A stretch of DNA of 64,000 nucleotides from an uncultured Oscillospiraceae bacterium (lineage in GTDB: Bacteria; Bacillota; Clostridia; Oscillospirales; Oscillospiraceae), in assembly GCA_944386055.1 (NCBI GenBank), contig CALWZP010000005.1, positions 45,328 through 109,327 of the forward strand, read 5' to 3'. Below are positions 52,737 to 61,289 of this stretch, piece by piece. Within the stretch, counting starts at the first letter, position 1. Every line of letters begins with the position of its first letter. The position numbers and the translations under genes are program-made. The notes beneath the pieces are model-generated. The model was not told the origin of the DNA and ran no database searches. It saw nothing but the letters and a program-made list of their open reading frames with translations.

Positions 52737-54470
52737 ATGAAACTGATCCTTCGTTTTCTCAAACCGCACTGGAAGCTGTGCGCCGTCACCATCCTGCTGC
52801 TGATCGTGGATGTGGCGGGGGCGCTGTTCATCCCCACACTGGTTGCGGAGATGCTCAACCAGGGCACCTCCGGCGCGCAGTTTGACCAGATCGTCCACAC
52901 CGGGATCCAGATGGCGGCGGTGTCCCTGGCGGCGGGAGCATGCGCCATCACCGGCGGCTACGCCTGCGCCACTCTGTCCGCCCGGGTGGGCAAGGACATG
53001 CGGGAGGCCATCTATGCCAAGTCCCTGAAGCTGTCCGTCTATGATTTCCGGCAGTTCGGCACCGCCTCCATCACCACCCGCACCATTTCCGACATCACCA
53101 CCATCCAGACCGCGATGATCAGCACCATCCAGATGGTACTCCCCGTGCCGCTGGTGTGCATTCTGTCCCTGGGCCTGACCTACTATCTGGACATGACGAT
53201 GGGGCTGATCCTGCTGGCGGTGGTGGTTGCGGTGCTGCTGCTGGCCTGGCGGATCATGCGCAGCGCCTCCCCCCTGTTCCGGCGGCTGCAGAAGCTGCTG
53301 GACCGGCTCAGCGCCGTGCTGCTGGAGAATCTCACCGGCGTGCGTGTGGTGCGCGCCTTCTGCAGCGAGGGCCGGGAGGAGGAACGGATGGTCACCGCCT
53401 TCTCCCACTACGCCAACACCTCCATCAAGGCCAACCGGCTGTTCGCCAATCTGGACGGCCTTTCCTTCTTCTGCATCAACTTCTTCGTGGTCATCGTCTA
53501 CTGGCTCAGCGGCGGGCACATCAGCGCCGGTGTGCTCCAGATCGGCGACATCACCGCGCTGATCGAGTATGCCATAATGGTGCTGTTCTTCCTGATGATG
53601 GCTCAGATGATCATCCTCACCCTCCCCCGGGCCCTGGAGTGCTGCGAGCGTGTCCGCCTGGTGCTGGACCACTCCCCCGAGATCGTGGACCTGGTGGAGC
53701 GGGACCCTGAGGCGGTGGCCGCCGCCCAGGATGTCCTGACCTTCCGGGATGTGTCCTTCCGCTTCAAGGACGCGGAGGAGGACACTCTCGGCCACCTGGA
53801 TTTCGTCTGCCGGCGTGGGGAGACCACCGCCATCATCGGCGGCACGGGCAGCGGGAAATCCACCGTGGCCTCCCTCATCCTCCGCTTCCACGATGTCACC
53901 GACGGCGCCGTGCTCCTCAATGGGACAGACATCCGGGAGATGCCCCAGCGCTATCTCCGGGATCACCTGGCCTATGTCCAGCAGAAGGCGTGGCTGTTCT
54001 CCGGCACCATCGCGGAAAACCTGCGGTACAGCCGCCCGGACGCCACCGAGGAGGAGCTGATGCACGCCGCCGATGTGGCCCAGGCCGGCGACTTTATCCG
54101 CTCCCTGCCCGAGGGGCTCAACTCCTTCGTGGCCCAGGGCGGCACCAACTTCTCCGGCGGTCAGAAGCAGCGGCTTTCCATCGCCCGGGCCCTGGTAAAA
54201 AAGCCCGAGCTGTATATCTTCGACGACAGCTTCTCCGCCCTGGACTTCAAGACCGACGCCGCCCTGCGGAGCGCGCTGGCGGCGGAGACCCAGGACGCCG
54301 CGGTGCTCATCATCGCCCAGCGGGTCAGCTCCATCCGCCACGCCCACCAGATCATTGTGCTCCACGAGGGACGCATGGCGGGCATCGGCACCCATGAGGA
54401 GCTGATGGAGACCTGTCAGGTCTATCAGGAGATCTACGAATCCCAGACAAAGGAGGCGCAGGAGGCATGA
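52737..54470 (+). CDS. ABC exporter half-transporter with degenerate ATPase site
   Basis: 577-aa fused TM-NBD protein: six helices in the first 310 residues, then the NBD. Walker A is GGTGSGKST (from about residue 368), signature is FSGGQKQR, and Walker B is LYIFDDSFSALD. Asp497 stands in place of the catalytic Glu, and the H-loop His is replaced (IIAQRVSSI). These are the marks of the degenerate-site partner in heterodimeric exporters such as BmrC/D and TM287/288. AAAAGGAGTAAAT precedes the ATG. Its stop overlaps the partner gene. Confidence 0.94.
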   Translation: MKLILRFLKPHWKLCAVTILLLIVDVAGALFIPTLVAEMLNQGTSGAQFDQIVHTGIQMAAVSLAAGACAITGGYACATLSARVGKDMREAIYAKSLKLSVYDFRQFGTASITTRTISDITTIQTAMISTIQMVLPVPLVCILSLGLTYYLDMTMGLILLAVVVAVLLLAWRIMRSASPLFRRLQKLLDRLSAVLLENLTGVRVVRAFCSEGREEERMVTAFSHYANTSIKANRLFANLDGLSFFCINFFVVIVYWLSGGHISAGVLQIGDITALIEYAIMVLFFLMMAQMIILTLPRALECCERVRLVLDHSPEIVDLVERDPEAVAAAQDVLTFRDVSFRFKDAEEDTLGHLDFVCRRGETTAIIGGTGSGKSTVASLILRFHDVTDGAVLLNGTDIREMPQRYLRDHLAYVQQKAWLFSGTIAENLRYSRPDATEEELMHAADVAQAGDFIRSLPEGLNSFVAQGGTNFSGGQKQRLSIARALVKKPELYIFDDSFSALDFKTDAALRSALAAETQDAAVLIIAQRVSSIRHAHQIIVLHEGRMAGIGTHEELMETCQVYQEIYESQTKEAQEA

Positions 54471-56272
54471 GTGCCAAGAAAACATTCGCCGGCATCGAGC
54501 GGGAGGTCCCCCAGAACACCCGAAGCACCGTGGTGCGGCTGTTCAGCCAGTTGCGCAGCCAGCGCGTCCGCCTCACCGTGGTGGCGGTATCCATCGTGTT
54601 CTATGTGGCGCTCTCCATCTGGAACCCCATGTACAGCGCCATCGTCATCGACCACCTGTGGAACAGCGTCCAGGCCGCCTGGCAGGCGGGAACGCCCTTC
54701 TCGGTCACCGGCACCATGGGGCGGGAACTGATCCAGCTCACGATCCAGTATCTGTTCACCTGGCTGTTCTACTATCTCCAGTCCTACCTGATGGCCAGCG
54801 TGGCGGAGAGCCTGGTGCTCTCCCTGCGCACCCAGATCGCCCAAAAGCTGCACCGCCTGCCCCTGCGCTTTTTTGACCAGAACAAGGCAGGTGAGATCCT
54901 CAGCCGGGTCACCAGCGACCTGGATAAGATCTCCGAGGTTCTTCAGACCGGCCTGCTCAAGCTGATCGTGGCCATCGGCACCATCATCGGCTCCCTCATC
55001 GTCATGTTCTGCTACAGCGTCCCCCTCACCTGCCTGTTCCTGGTGTTCATGGCGGCCAGCATGGTGATCACCAACATCGTGGCCCGGAAAAACCTGCGCT
55101 GTGCGGCCGAACGGCAGGAGACCATCGGCGTGCTCACCGGCGTCGTGGAGGAGTACTACAACGGCCGGGACATCATCAAGGCCTATAACCACGAGGCGGA
55201 GAGCATCCAGAAGGTGTCCCAGGCCGCCGAGGCCAACCGGGTTGCCAGCCAGAAGGCCGACTTTCTCACCAACTGCGTCAACCCCCTGATCCGCCTGCTC
55301 ACCCGCATGTCCCAGGTCATCATCGCCGTCGTGGCCGGCAGGGCCATGCTCAACGGCACCATGACGGTGGGCGTGGTGCAGGCCTTCTTCCAGTATGTGA
55401 ACCAGTCGGCGGAGCCGCTGACCGAGGCGTCCTATATGATCAACTCCCTCCAGGCCGCCCTGGCCTCCGCCGAGCGCACCTTTGAGCTGCTGGACGAGGC
55501 GGAGGAGCGCCCCGACCCCGTCCACCCCGCCACAGTGGAGCGGGCGGAGGGCCGCATCGCCTTTGAGCATGTCAGCTTCGGTTACGAGCCGGGCCGCCCC
55601 CTCATGCGGGACATCAGCTTCACCGCCCAGCCGGGAAAGAAAATCGCCGTGGTGGGCTCCACCGGCGCGGGCAAGACCACCCTGATCAATCTGCTCATGC
55701 GCTTTTACGAGGTGGACGGCGGAAAAATCACCCTGGACGGGGTATCCACCGCCGAGATGACCCGGGCCGGACTGCGGAAAAACTTCGGCATGGTGCTCCA
55801 GGACACCTGGCTGTTCGAAGGGACGGTGGCGGAGAACATCGCCTATGGCCGCCCCGACGCCACCCGGGAGGAGATCGTGGCCGCCGCCAGGGCGGCCAAG
55901 GTGGACTACTTCATCCGCACCATGCCCCAGGGGTATGACACGGTGCTGGACAACGAGTCAGGCAACCTCTCCGCCGGGCAGCGGCAGCTGCTCACCATCG
56001 CCCGGGTGTTCCTGTGCGACCCGCCCATCCTCATTCTGGATGAGGCCACCTCCAGCGTGGACACCCGCACCGAGGCGGAGATCGGCAAGGCCATGAAGGC
56101 CCTGATGCACGGCCGCACCAGCTTCGTCATCGCCCACCGCCTCTCCACCATCCGGGACGCGGACACCATTCTCTTCATGGAGCACGGCAGCATCATCGAG
56201 CAGGGGGATCACAAGACCCTCCTGGCCCGGAAGGGCGCCTACGCCGCCCTGTACTACAGTCAGTTCGAATGA
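54467..56272 (+). CDS. ABC exporter half-transporter with canonical Walker B
   Basis: 601-aa partner subunit. It has an N-terminal extension and six helices, then the NBD with Walker A GSTGAGKTT, signature LSAGQRQLL and Walker B ILILDEATSSVD (catalytic Glu526), with IAHRLSTI as H-loop. The signature deviates from LSGGQ, and it is this signature that would face the degenerate Walker site of the other subunit. The two genes thus encode one asymmetric exporter. ATGA overlap with the upstream gene. Exports lipophilic drugs or peptides by family inference. Confidence 0.94.
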   Translation: MSAKKTFAGIEREVPQNTRSTVVRLFSQLRSQRVRLTVVAVSIVFYVALSIWNPMYSAIVIDHLWNSVQAAWQAGTPFSVTGTMGRELIQLTIQYLFTWLFYYLQSYLMASVAESLVLSLRTQIAQKLHRLPLRFFDQNKAGEILSRVTSDLDKISEVLQTGLLKLIVAIGTIIGSLIVMFCYSVPLTCLFLVFMAASMVITNIVARKNLRCAAERQETIGVLTGVVEEYYNGRDIIKAYNHEAESIQKVSQAAEANRVASQKADFLTNCVNPLIRLLTRMSQVIIAVVAGRAMLNGTMTVGVVQAFFQYVNQSAEPLTEASYMINSLQAALASAERTFELLDEAEERPDPVHPATVERAEGRIAFEHVSFGYEPGRPLMRDISFTAQPGKKIAVVGSTGAGKTTLINLLMRFYEVDGGKITLDGVSTAEMTRAGLRKNFGMVLQDTWLFEGTVAENIAYGRPDATREEIVAAARAAKVDYFIRTMPQGYDTVLDNESGNLSAGQRQLLTIARVFLCDPPILILDEATSSVDTRTEAEIGKAMKALMHGRTSFVIAHRLSTIRDADTILFMEHGSIIEQGDHKTLLARKGAYAALYYSQFE

Positions 56273-56322
56273 CCCCGCCGGCGCGTCGGCCTCTTGGAAA
56301 CAGGAGGCCGCCGCGCTTTGTC

Positions 56323-56366
56323 TCCCGCCCCCCCGGGCCGCGCCGCCGGGGGGCGGGAAATTTTTT
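56323..56366 (+). terminator. terminator of the marR-ABC operon
   Basis: GC-rich stem (TCCCGCC... at 56323 pairing with ...GGCGGGA at 56357) followed by AATTTTTT. Confidence 0.85.
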
Positions 56367-56395
56367 CTGACTTTTTTCCGTTTTTGTGGGATACT
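56367..56395 (+). promoter_or_regulatory. promoter of the first sigma/anti-sigma pair
   Basis: CTGACT (56367-56372), 17-bp spacer, GATACT (56390-56395) with upstream TGTGG. A sigma-A type promoter, although partial autoregulation by the encoded sigma factor cannot be judged. Confidence 0.5.
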
Positions 56396-56460
56396 TTTGG
56401 CGTCTGGTGCGTTATAGAGGTGAGACCTGCAGGTCGGACACACAGAGAGGGGGCGGTCCC

Positions 56461-56955
56461 ATGGCAGACAAGACAGACCGGCATCGGGCGGTGGGGGAGC
56501 TGTACCGGCAGTACCGGGTGCGGGTGTACCGCACCGCCCTGACCGTGCTCAAGTCCCCCGCCCTGGCGGAGGAGGCCGCCCAGGAGGTGTGGCTGAGGGC
56601 GGTGGAGTACCCCGGCACGGCGGAGGACCTGCGCCGGCAGCTGCCCGTGATGGCCAAAAACGCCGCCATCGACCTGCTGCGGCGGGAGGAGCGCAGCGGC
56701 CCGCTGCCGGAGGACTGGGAGCCCCCCGGCGGGGAGGACCCGGCGGAGCGGGCGGCCTTCCTGGCCCTGAAGGAGCAGCTGCGGGCCCTGCCCGCGGAAT
56801 ATCGGGACATTTTGGAGCTGAAACATCTGTGGGGCCGCACCAACCGGGACATCGCCCGGCTGCTGGACATCTCCGAGAGCACCGTGGCCACCCGGGCGGC
56901 CCGGGGCCGGGAGAAGCTGAGAGCGGCCCTGAAAAAGGAGGGATATGACCTGTGA
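56461..56955 (+). CDS. ECF-type RNA polymerase sigma factor (copy 1)
   Basis: 164-aa two-domain sigma factor. Region 2 is near LYRQYRVRVYRTALTVLKSP through QEVWLRAVEYPG, and region 4 is LPAEYRDILELKHLWGRTNR through ISESTVATRAARGREKL. ATG 56461 follows GAGAGGGGGCGG. Its stop overlaps the GTG start of an anti-sigma-like membrane protein (GTGA), the classic sigma/anti-sigma coupling. A paralogous pair follows 1.3 kb downstream. Confidence 0.9.
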   Translation: MADKTDRHRAVGELYRQYRVRVYRTALTVLKSPALAEEAAQEVWLRAVEYPGTAEDLRRQLPVMAKNAAIDLLRREERSGPLPEDWEPPGGEDPAERAAFLALKEQLRALPAEYRDILELKHLWGRTNRDIARLLDISESTVATRAARGREKLRAALKKEGYDL

Positions 56956-58037
56956 AGGAACAGGCTTTGACCGCCGCCCTATGGGCGGCGCTGGAGGAGG
57001 ACCTGGCGGCGCTGTGGGACGCCCCTGAGGGGGAGATGCCGGACTGGTCCCCGGATTACGCCGCCTGGGAGGCGGACTTCCTCTCCCCCCGCCCCGCCCG
57101 CCGAAAGCGCCGCTGGGGCCGGGTGGTGCTGGCCGCCGCGGCGGCGGTGGCGGTGCTGGCGGGCACCGTGCTGGCCGCCAGCCCGGAGGTGCGGGAGACG
57201 GTGCGGCAGATGTTCCGGCGGGAGCTGGTGTTCAACGAGCGGGTCGAGGCCGACAAGACGGTATACACGGATGATGAGGGCAACTTCCTGGCGGAGACCC
57301 AGGTGTGGGATGTGGGCTTCAGCGACGGCACGGTAGACCACTATGCCGCGGTCTCCTGGGCTGAGGGCGGATTGGACCGTGCCATGTTTTCCGATGAGTG
57401 GGATGAGATGCCGCTGAACACCTCCGCCTCTGCGTTGGGGCCGGAAGACTATCCCGATATCGGCGTGTGGCAGCTTGGCCGTCTGCCGGAGGGCTTCACT
57501 TTTTCCGGCGCGGATTATCACTATAACTATTCCCCGGGCATGATGAGAAGTGCCCACTTCCAGAATTGGGACAGCGTGCAGATCACCGGAGGGTCCCTGC
57601 GGTATGAGTATCAGGAGGCGGATCTCTATGGTGTGATCTCGCTGAGCTATTCCTACTTCCATAGCGGCAATCGGTTCACCATGTCCAGCAGCGCGGATGT
57701 CGTCTCTGTGGAAAAGGCAGAGGTCAATGGAATGTTCGCGGTGCTCTTCCGTGCCGGAGACCGGTGTCTGCTGAGCTGGCTGGACCGGGAACACAATGTC
57801 GAGTTTTCGATCAGCGGAAGTCTGGGGGAACAGGAGTTCACGGCAGACGACCTGATCCAAATTGCGGAGCAGGTCCTCTATCGGGGACCCGTGGGTCCCA
57901 TGGACCGGGAGCGGTACCTCGCCCTGCAGCAGGACGGGACGGTCCTCCAGCCCGAGCCTCAGCCGGAGGACTTCGGCATGGAGGTAGTCCACGGCACCTG
58001 GGTCTGGGACCCCGACGGGGCTATCGGCGGCAGGTGA
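56952..58037 (+). CDS. anti-sigma-like single-pass membrane protein (copy 1)
   Basis: 361 aa: a short cytoplasmic N-terminus with Trp-rich PDWSPDYAAWEADFL, one membrane helix at about residues 55-77 (RVVLAAAAAVAVLAGTVLAA), and a large extracytoplasmic domain. No zinc anti-sigma HxxxCxxC motif is present. The C-terminal tail PEDFGMEVVHGTWVWDPDGA closely matches two repeats in the secreted protein at 60515-61126. The DNA around the helix is identical over 95 bp to the second copy. It most likely holds its sigma factor at the membrane and senses an external signal. Confidence 0.8.
   Translation: MKEQALTAALWAALEEDLAALWDAPEGEMPDWSPDYAAWEADFLSPRPARRKRRWGRVVLAAAAAVAVLAGTVLAASPEVRETVRQMFRRELVFNERVEADKTVYTDDEGNFLAETQVWDVGFSDGTVDHYAAVSWAEGGLDRAMFSDEWDEMPLNTSASALGPEDYPDIGVWQLGRLPEGFTFSGADYHYNYSPGMMRSAHFQNWDSVQITGGSLRYEYQEADLYGVISLSYSYFHSGNRFTMSSSADVVSVEKAEVNGMFAVLFRAGDRCLLSWLDREHNVEFSISGSLGEQEFTADDLIQIAEQVLYRGPVGPMDRERYLALQQDGTVLQPEPQPEDFGMEVVHGTWVWDPDGAIGGR
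57114..57208. repeat. 95-bp identical tract, copy 1 (anti-sigma membrane helix)
   Basis: Encodes the membrane helix and following ASPEVRETVRQ of anti-sigma copy 1. Identical base for base to 58909-59003. Confidence 0.95.
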
Positions 58038-58058
58038 GGCAGATCGCCGGAGAGCAAA

Positions 58059-58101
58059 ACAGCGGGTCAGGGCGGCACGGTGTGCCGCCCTGACCCGCTG
58101 T
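58059..58101 (+). terminator. terminator-like hairpin after anti-sigma copy 1
   Basis: 20-bp perfect stem (58059-58078 / 58082-58101). The apex GGCGGCAC / GTGCCGCC is the same as in the hairpin at 61189-61237. No U-tract. Confidence 0.65.
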
Positions 58102-58250
58102 GTCATACCCTCGTGCCGCGGCTTCCCCCGCCCGGCGGGCTGTGCTAAAATTTTTTTGAGAAATTTGGGCCGTCGCGGACCAAAACCGGGAAAAAAGCCG
58201 TTTACAGAGATGAAAGGGCCTTTTCAGACAGAAAGGAGGGGAGCGCCGCC

Positions 58251-58745
58251 GTGGTGGAGGAACTCTATCGGACCTATCGGGACAACACCTACCGGGTGTG
58301 CCTGGCCGTGACCAGGGACCCGGCCCTGGCGGAGGAGGCCGTCCAGCAGTGCTGGGAGGGGGTGCTGCGCCGGGCCGCCCGGGGGCCGCTGCCCCAGGGG
58401 GACGGGCTGCGAGGTTATCTCATCACCGCCGCCCGCCACGCAGCGCTGGACGCGCTGGCCAGGGAGCGGGGCGACCTCCCCCTGGAAGAGGGGTGGGACA
58501 CCCCCGCCCCCGACAACACCGAGGGGGCGGCGCGTTACCGGGAGCTGGTGGCGCGCATCCGCGCCCTGCCGGAGCAGTACCGGGAGGTGCTGGAGCTGAA
58601 ATTCGTGCTGGAATATGACAACCGGGCCATCGCCCGGCGCACAGGGCTGACCCCCGGGGCGGTGGCCGGACGCCTCCGCCGGGGCCGCGCCCTGCTGGTG
58701 GAGACCCTGCGAAAGGAGGGATATCACGATGACACAGTATACTGA
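58251..58745 (+). CDS. ECF-type RNA polymerase sigma factor (copy 2)
   Basis: 164-aa sigma factor paralogous to copy 1 (ELYRTYRDNTYRVCLAVTRD, region 2; LPEQYREVLELKFVLEYDNR through LTPGAVAGRLRRGRALL, region 4). GTG 58251 follows AAGGAGGGGAG. Overlaps the second anti-sigma-like gene by 17 bp. The recognition helix differs from copy 1 (TGLTPGAVAGRLRRG against LDISESTVATRAARG), so the two probably read different -35 elements. Confidence 0.88.
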   Translation: MVEELYRTYRDNTYRVCLAVTRDPALAEEAVQQCWEGVLRRAARGPLPQGDGLRGYLITAARHAALDALARERGDLPLEEGWDTPAPDNTEGAARYRELVARIRALPEQYREVLELKFVLEYDNRAIARRTGLTPGAVAGRLRRGRALLVETLRKEGYHDDTVY

Positions 58746-59595
58746 CACACAGCTGCGGGACACGCTGCTGGCCGCGGCCCGGGAGGAGTTCGGAGCGGCC
58801 TGGGACGGCGGGGAACCCATGGACCCCACCCCCGGCTTTGTGGCGTGGGAGGGGGACTTTCTGGCCCGCTGCGCCGCCGCCCGCCCCGTGGGGCGGCGCG
58901 GACGGCATTGGGGCCGGGTGGTGCTGGCCGCCGCGGCGGCGGTGGCGGTGCTGGCGGGCACCGTGCTGGCCGCCAGCCCGGAGGTGCGGGAGACGGTGCG
59001 GCAATTCTTCCGGGTAGAGGTGGTGGACAATCCGCGCCTGGACACCGAGCCCGTGGTCCACACCGACAGCGAGGGGAATTTCTATTCCGTGACCCAGAAG
59101 TGGACCACCACATACAGTGATGGGAGTGCCATGGACCTTTTCGCCTTTTCCTTCCATCCGGATGGTTTGAATCATGCATTGACTGCTGACGAGATAGACG
59201 AGCCCATTGGTCAGCTCCCTTTAGATCTTGAGCTTCGGGAGATCGAAGAATGGCGGCTCGACTGGCTTCCAGAGGGCTACCAGCCTGAGGATGGAAAAGA
59301 TGACACGAGGGCCAGAAGAGTTACCTATACCAATGGAGATGGAGGCACTGTCGAGTTTACCTATACTGCAGTGAGCCGCATAAGTACTACGATCTTTGAA
59401 TGGCAAGACGGGGTATATCTGGAAGTGATAGAGGTGAACGGCCTTCCCGCCTATTTGATCACACACGAGGGGATGAACATAAAGCAGCTGTATTGGGCAG
59501 ATCAAGAGGCGGGAGTATATTATGAAATGCTGACGGTTGCGGTGGAACTGGAAGAAATCATTCAAATGGCAGAGAGCGTCACTTTGGCGGAATAA
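58729..59595 (+). CDS. anti-sigma-like single-pass membrane protein (copy 2)
   Basis: 288 aa with the same plan as copy 1: short N-terminus, membrane helix at about residues 61-83, and an extracytoplasmic domain. The helix region shares 95 bp of identical DNA (58909-59003 with 57114-57208). The extracytoplasmic domains have diverged, and the VVHGTW tail is absent. The second half of the gene is clearly more AT-rich than the first, suggesting a chimeric origin. AAAGGAGGGATATCACG precedes the ATG. Confidence 0.8.
   Translation: MTQYTDTQLRDTLLAAAREEFGAAWDGGEPMDPTPGFVAWEGDFLARCAAARPVGRRGRHWGRVVLAAAAAVAVLAGTVLAASPEVRETVRQFFRVEVVDNPRLDTEPVVHTDSEGNFYSVTQKWTTTYSDGSAMDLFAFSFHPDGLNHALTADEIDEPIGQLPLDLELREIEEWRLDWLPEGYQPEDGKDDTRARRVTYTNGDGGTVEFTYTAVSRISTTIFEWQDGVYLEVIEVNGLPAYLITHEGMNIKQLYWADQEAGVYYEMLTVAVELEEIIQMAESVTLAE
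58909..59003. repeat. 95-bp identical tract, copy 2 (anti-sigma membrane helix)
   Basis: Partner of 57114-57208. The flanking coding sequence differs strongly, so the identity looks like recent gene conversion or domain exchange. Confidence 0.95.
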
Positions 59596-59660
59596 GGCGC
59601 AGGATATCGCATGAGTCCAAACGCGGCCGTAGGCTCGCTTTGGAATATAGCGGTGCCATC

Positions 59661-59697
59661 GGAGGGGCAAATGCCCCTCCGGCCTGCCACGGGCAGG
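59661..59697. repeat. hairpin pair in the gap before the first secreted protein gene
   Basis: GGAGGGGCAAATGCCCCTCC (59661-59680) and CCTGCCACGGGCAGG (59683-59697). The first could terminate the second sigma operon. The rest of the 178-bp gap shows no clear promoter. Confidence 0.55.
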
Positions 59698-59773
59698 CAA
59701 ACCGACTTGAGGAAAAGGGGGTCTGATTTTTCACGCGTCACCCAGTATCTAAAAACAGAAAAGAGTTTCAAGC

Positions 59774-60430
59774 ATGAAAAAACTGATCGCATTGATTCTG
59801 TCTCTGGCCTGCCTGTCGTCCCTGACTTTCGCCATGGAGGCCCCGGTGGAGGGGACGGGCGAAGAACCAGTCGTCACCACCCTGGCTGATGCTGCCCCGG
59901 AACTTCGGGCCAAAGCCCTGGAGGATTTGGCCGCCATCTCCAGCCGCGCCAATGACGGAATCCAGCCTGCCAGCACCGCTTCTGCGCTGGACGAGGAAAA
60001 CATTCTCATCATGGACTATGGCATGACAGAGGAGGACGGCTATCAGGTTGAGACCATCCTCTATGTGGACAAGACCCGCGCCGACAGCGGCGTCGTGGGT
60101 GGCGGCTCTACGCACCGGTATTACCGCGCGGGCCAGAATGTATTTAATGTATATGAATCCAGCTTCTTTTCCTATAACGGGACTCAGGTCACCGCTGACC
60201 TGAGTAGACAGGACTGTTGGTGCAGCAGTGGGAGCGTCAACTTTTCTGTTTTATGCATATACAATAATAAAAATGGGAATGCGTATAGTCAGTATGGAGC
60301 GAACGACTGGGTCGTCGCATATCGCTATGATGCATCCATGACTGGGATATCCGTCTCTGGCAAAGAGATTACCATTGCTTGTTCTCCCACTGGCAGCGTG
60401 GAAACGGAAGACTTATCTTTCCGGTACTGA
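59774..60430 (+). CDS. secreted protein of unknown function (218 aa)
   Basis: Signal peptide MKKLIALILSLACLSSLTFA, then a mature domain without recognised family. It has an acidic/Ala-rich first part (LADAAPELRAKALEDLAAIS) and a Tyr/Asn/Ser-rich beta-type second half with an internal CWCSSG. Only AAAGAG precedes the ATG. The coding sequence is distinctly less GC-rich than the surrounding genome, as are the end of the preceding gene and the next gene, suggesting transfer. Linked to the sigma/anti-sigma pairs by position and by the motif shared with its neighbour. Confidence 0.75.
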   Translation: MKKLIALILSLACLSSLTFAMEAPVEGTGEEPVVTTLADAAPELRAKALEDLAAISSRANDGIQPASTASALDEENILIMDYGMTEEDGYQVETILYVDKTRADSGVVGGGSTHRYYRAGQNVFNVYESSFFSYNGTQVTADLSRQDCWCSSGSVNFSVLCIYNNKNGNAYSQYGANDWVVAYRYDASMTGISVSGKEITIACSPTGSVETEDLSFRY

Positions 60431-60514
60431 TCTCTGCTCCTTTAATAGGGCATTAAGTACATACTTTTAATTACTATACAATATAAAATAAAAGTACGAA
60501 AGGAGTAAACTGCG

Positions 60515-61126
60515 ATGAAAAGAATCTGTAGTCTGTTTTTGATCGCGGCGCTGTCCATATCTGTGCTGTGCATGGGTGCGGGCGCAATGGTTCTCCCGGA
60601 AGATGTGGGGATGAAAGTGGTCCATGGCACTTGGAACTATGACCCGGAGAACTGCGTTGGCCTGCGGGCAGACCAGGAACCTCCGATTCCCACCCCGGAG
60701 GACCTGGGGATTACAGTTGTCCATGGCACCTGGAACTATGACCCGGAGAAATGCCTCAGCGCCGAAGCGGTCACCCGAGCCATCACACCGCCCACCACCT
60801 ATGCGCCGGACTCCTACTATGACACTTGGCATCAGTGGACCGCGGTGAATTACACCTATACTTCCTACCTTTTTAATCGCCCCTATACCTATGGAATGGA
60901 TGTGCTTGGCCCCAGTGACAAAACCTACTGTGTGGAATTCTACAACCCTGACGGATCCTACATCGGCGAAGTGACATCGGAGTATAGAAGTTATGGCCAA
61001 ATTGTGTTGACCTATTTCAACGCCAATGTCCCCTTCTATGCCATCATCCGGAACACCAGCGGCACGCCCATCACCGTGTCAGACAATGCACAATATCTGG
61101 TCGGGCCTGTTACGCTTGGAGAGTAA
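60515..61126 (+). CDS. secreted protein with two VVHGTWNYDPE repeats
   Basis: 203 aa with signal peptide MKRICSLFLIAALSISVLCM ending near GAGA. Right after it are two repeats about 33 residues apart: PEDVGMKVVHGTWNYDPENC and PEDLGITVVHGTWNYDPEKC. Each ends in Cys, so a disulfide is possible. A Tyr-rich domain follows (YDTWHQWTAVNYTYTSYLFN) that looks beta-rich. The same motif forms the C-terminus of anti-sigma copy 1. Good AAAGGAGTAAACTGCG ribosome site. Low-GC gene. Function unknown; possibly a ligand or partner of the anti-sigma proteins. Confidence 0.78.
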   Translation: MKRICSLFLIAALSISVLCMGAGAMVLPEDVGMKVVHGTWNYDPENCVGLRADQEPPIPTPEDLGITVVHGTWNYDPEKCLSAEAVTRAITPPTTYAPDSYYDTWHQWTAVNYTYTSYLFNRPYTYGMDVLGPSDKTYCVEFYNPDGSYIGEVTSEYRSYGQIVLTYFNANVPFYAIIRNTSGTPITVSDNAQYLVGPVTLGE

Positions 61127-61188
61127 GGATATTGTTGGCCCCGTAGCATCAGACAGTTCCCTTGATCCAGTCGAGCCGTCGGGCGACT

Positions 61189-61237
61189 AAAACCCGTGGC
61201 AGGGGCGGCACATGGTGCCGCCCCTGCCACGGGTTTT
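61189..61237. terminator. bidirectional terminator between the secreted protein gene and mnmG
   Basis: Perfect 23-bp stem (61189-61211 / 61215-61237) ending in AAAA/TTTT. Before the element inserted, it lay directly behind the native mnmG stop. Confidence 0.88.
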
Positions 61238-61245
61238 ATCTCACT

Positions 61246-61289
61246 GCCTCTCCAGCCACACCATCAGCGCCGCTACATCCGCCGGGCTG
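61246..61289 (-). pseudogene. remnant of the original mnmG 3' end
   Basis: 44 bp identical to 61464-61507. On the minus strand it still encodes [15 protein letters not shown] and a stop (TGA at 61242-61240), which looks like the ancestral C-terminus. It was cut off from the gene by the inserted element. Confidence 0.85.
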
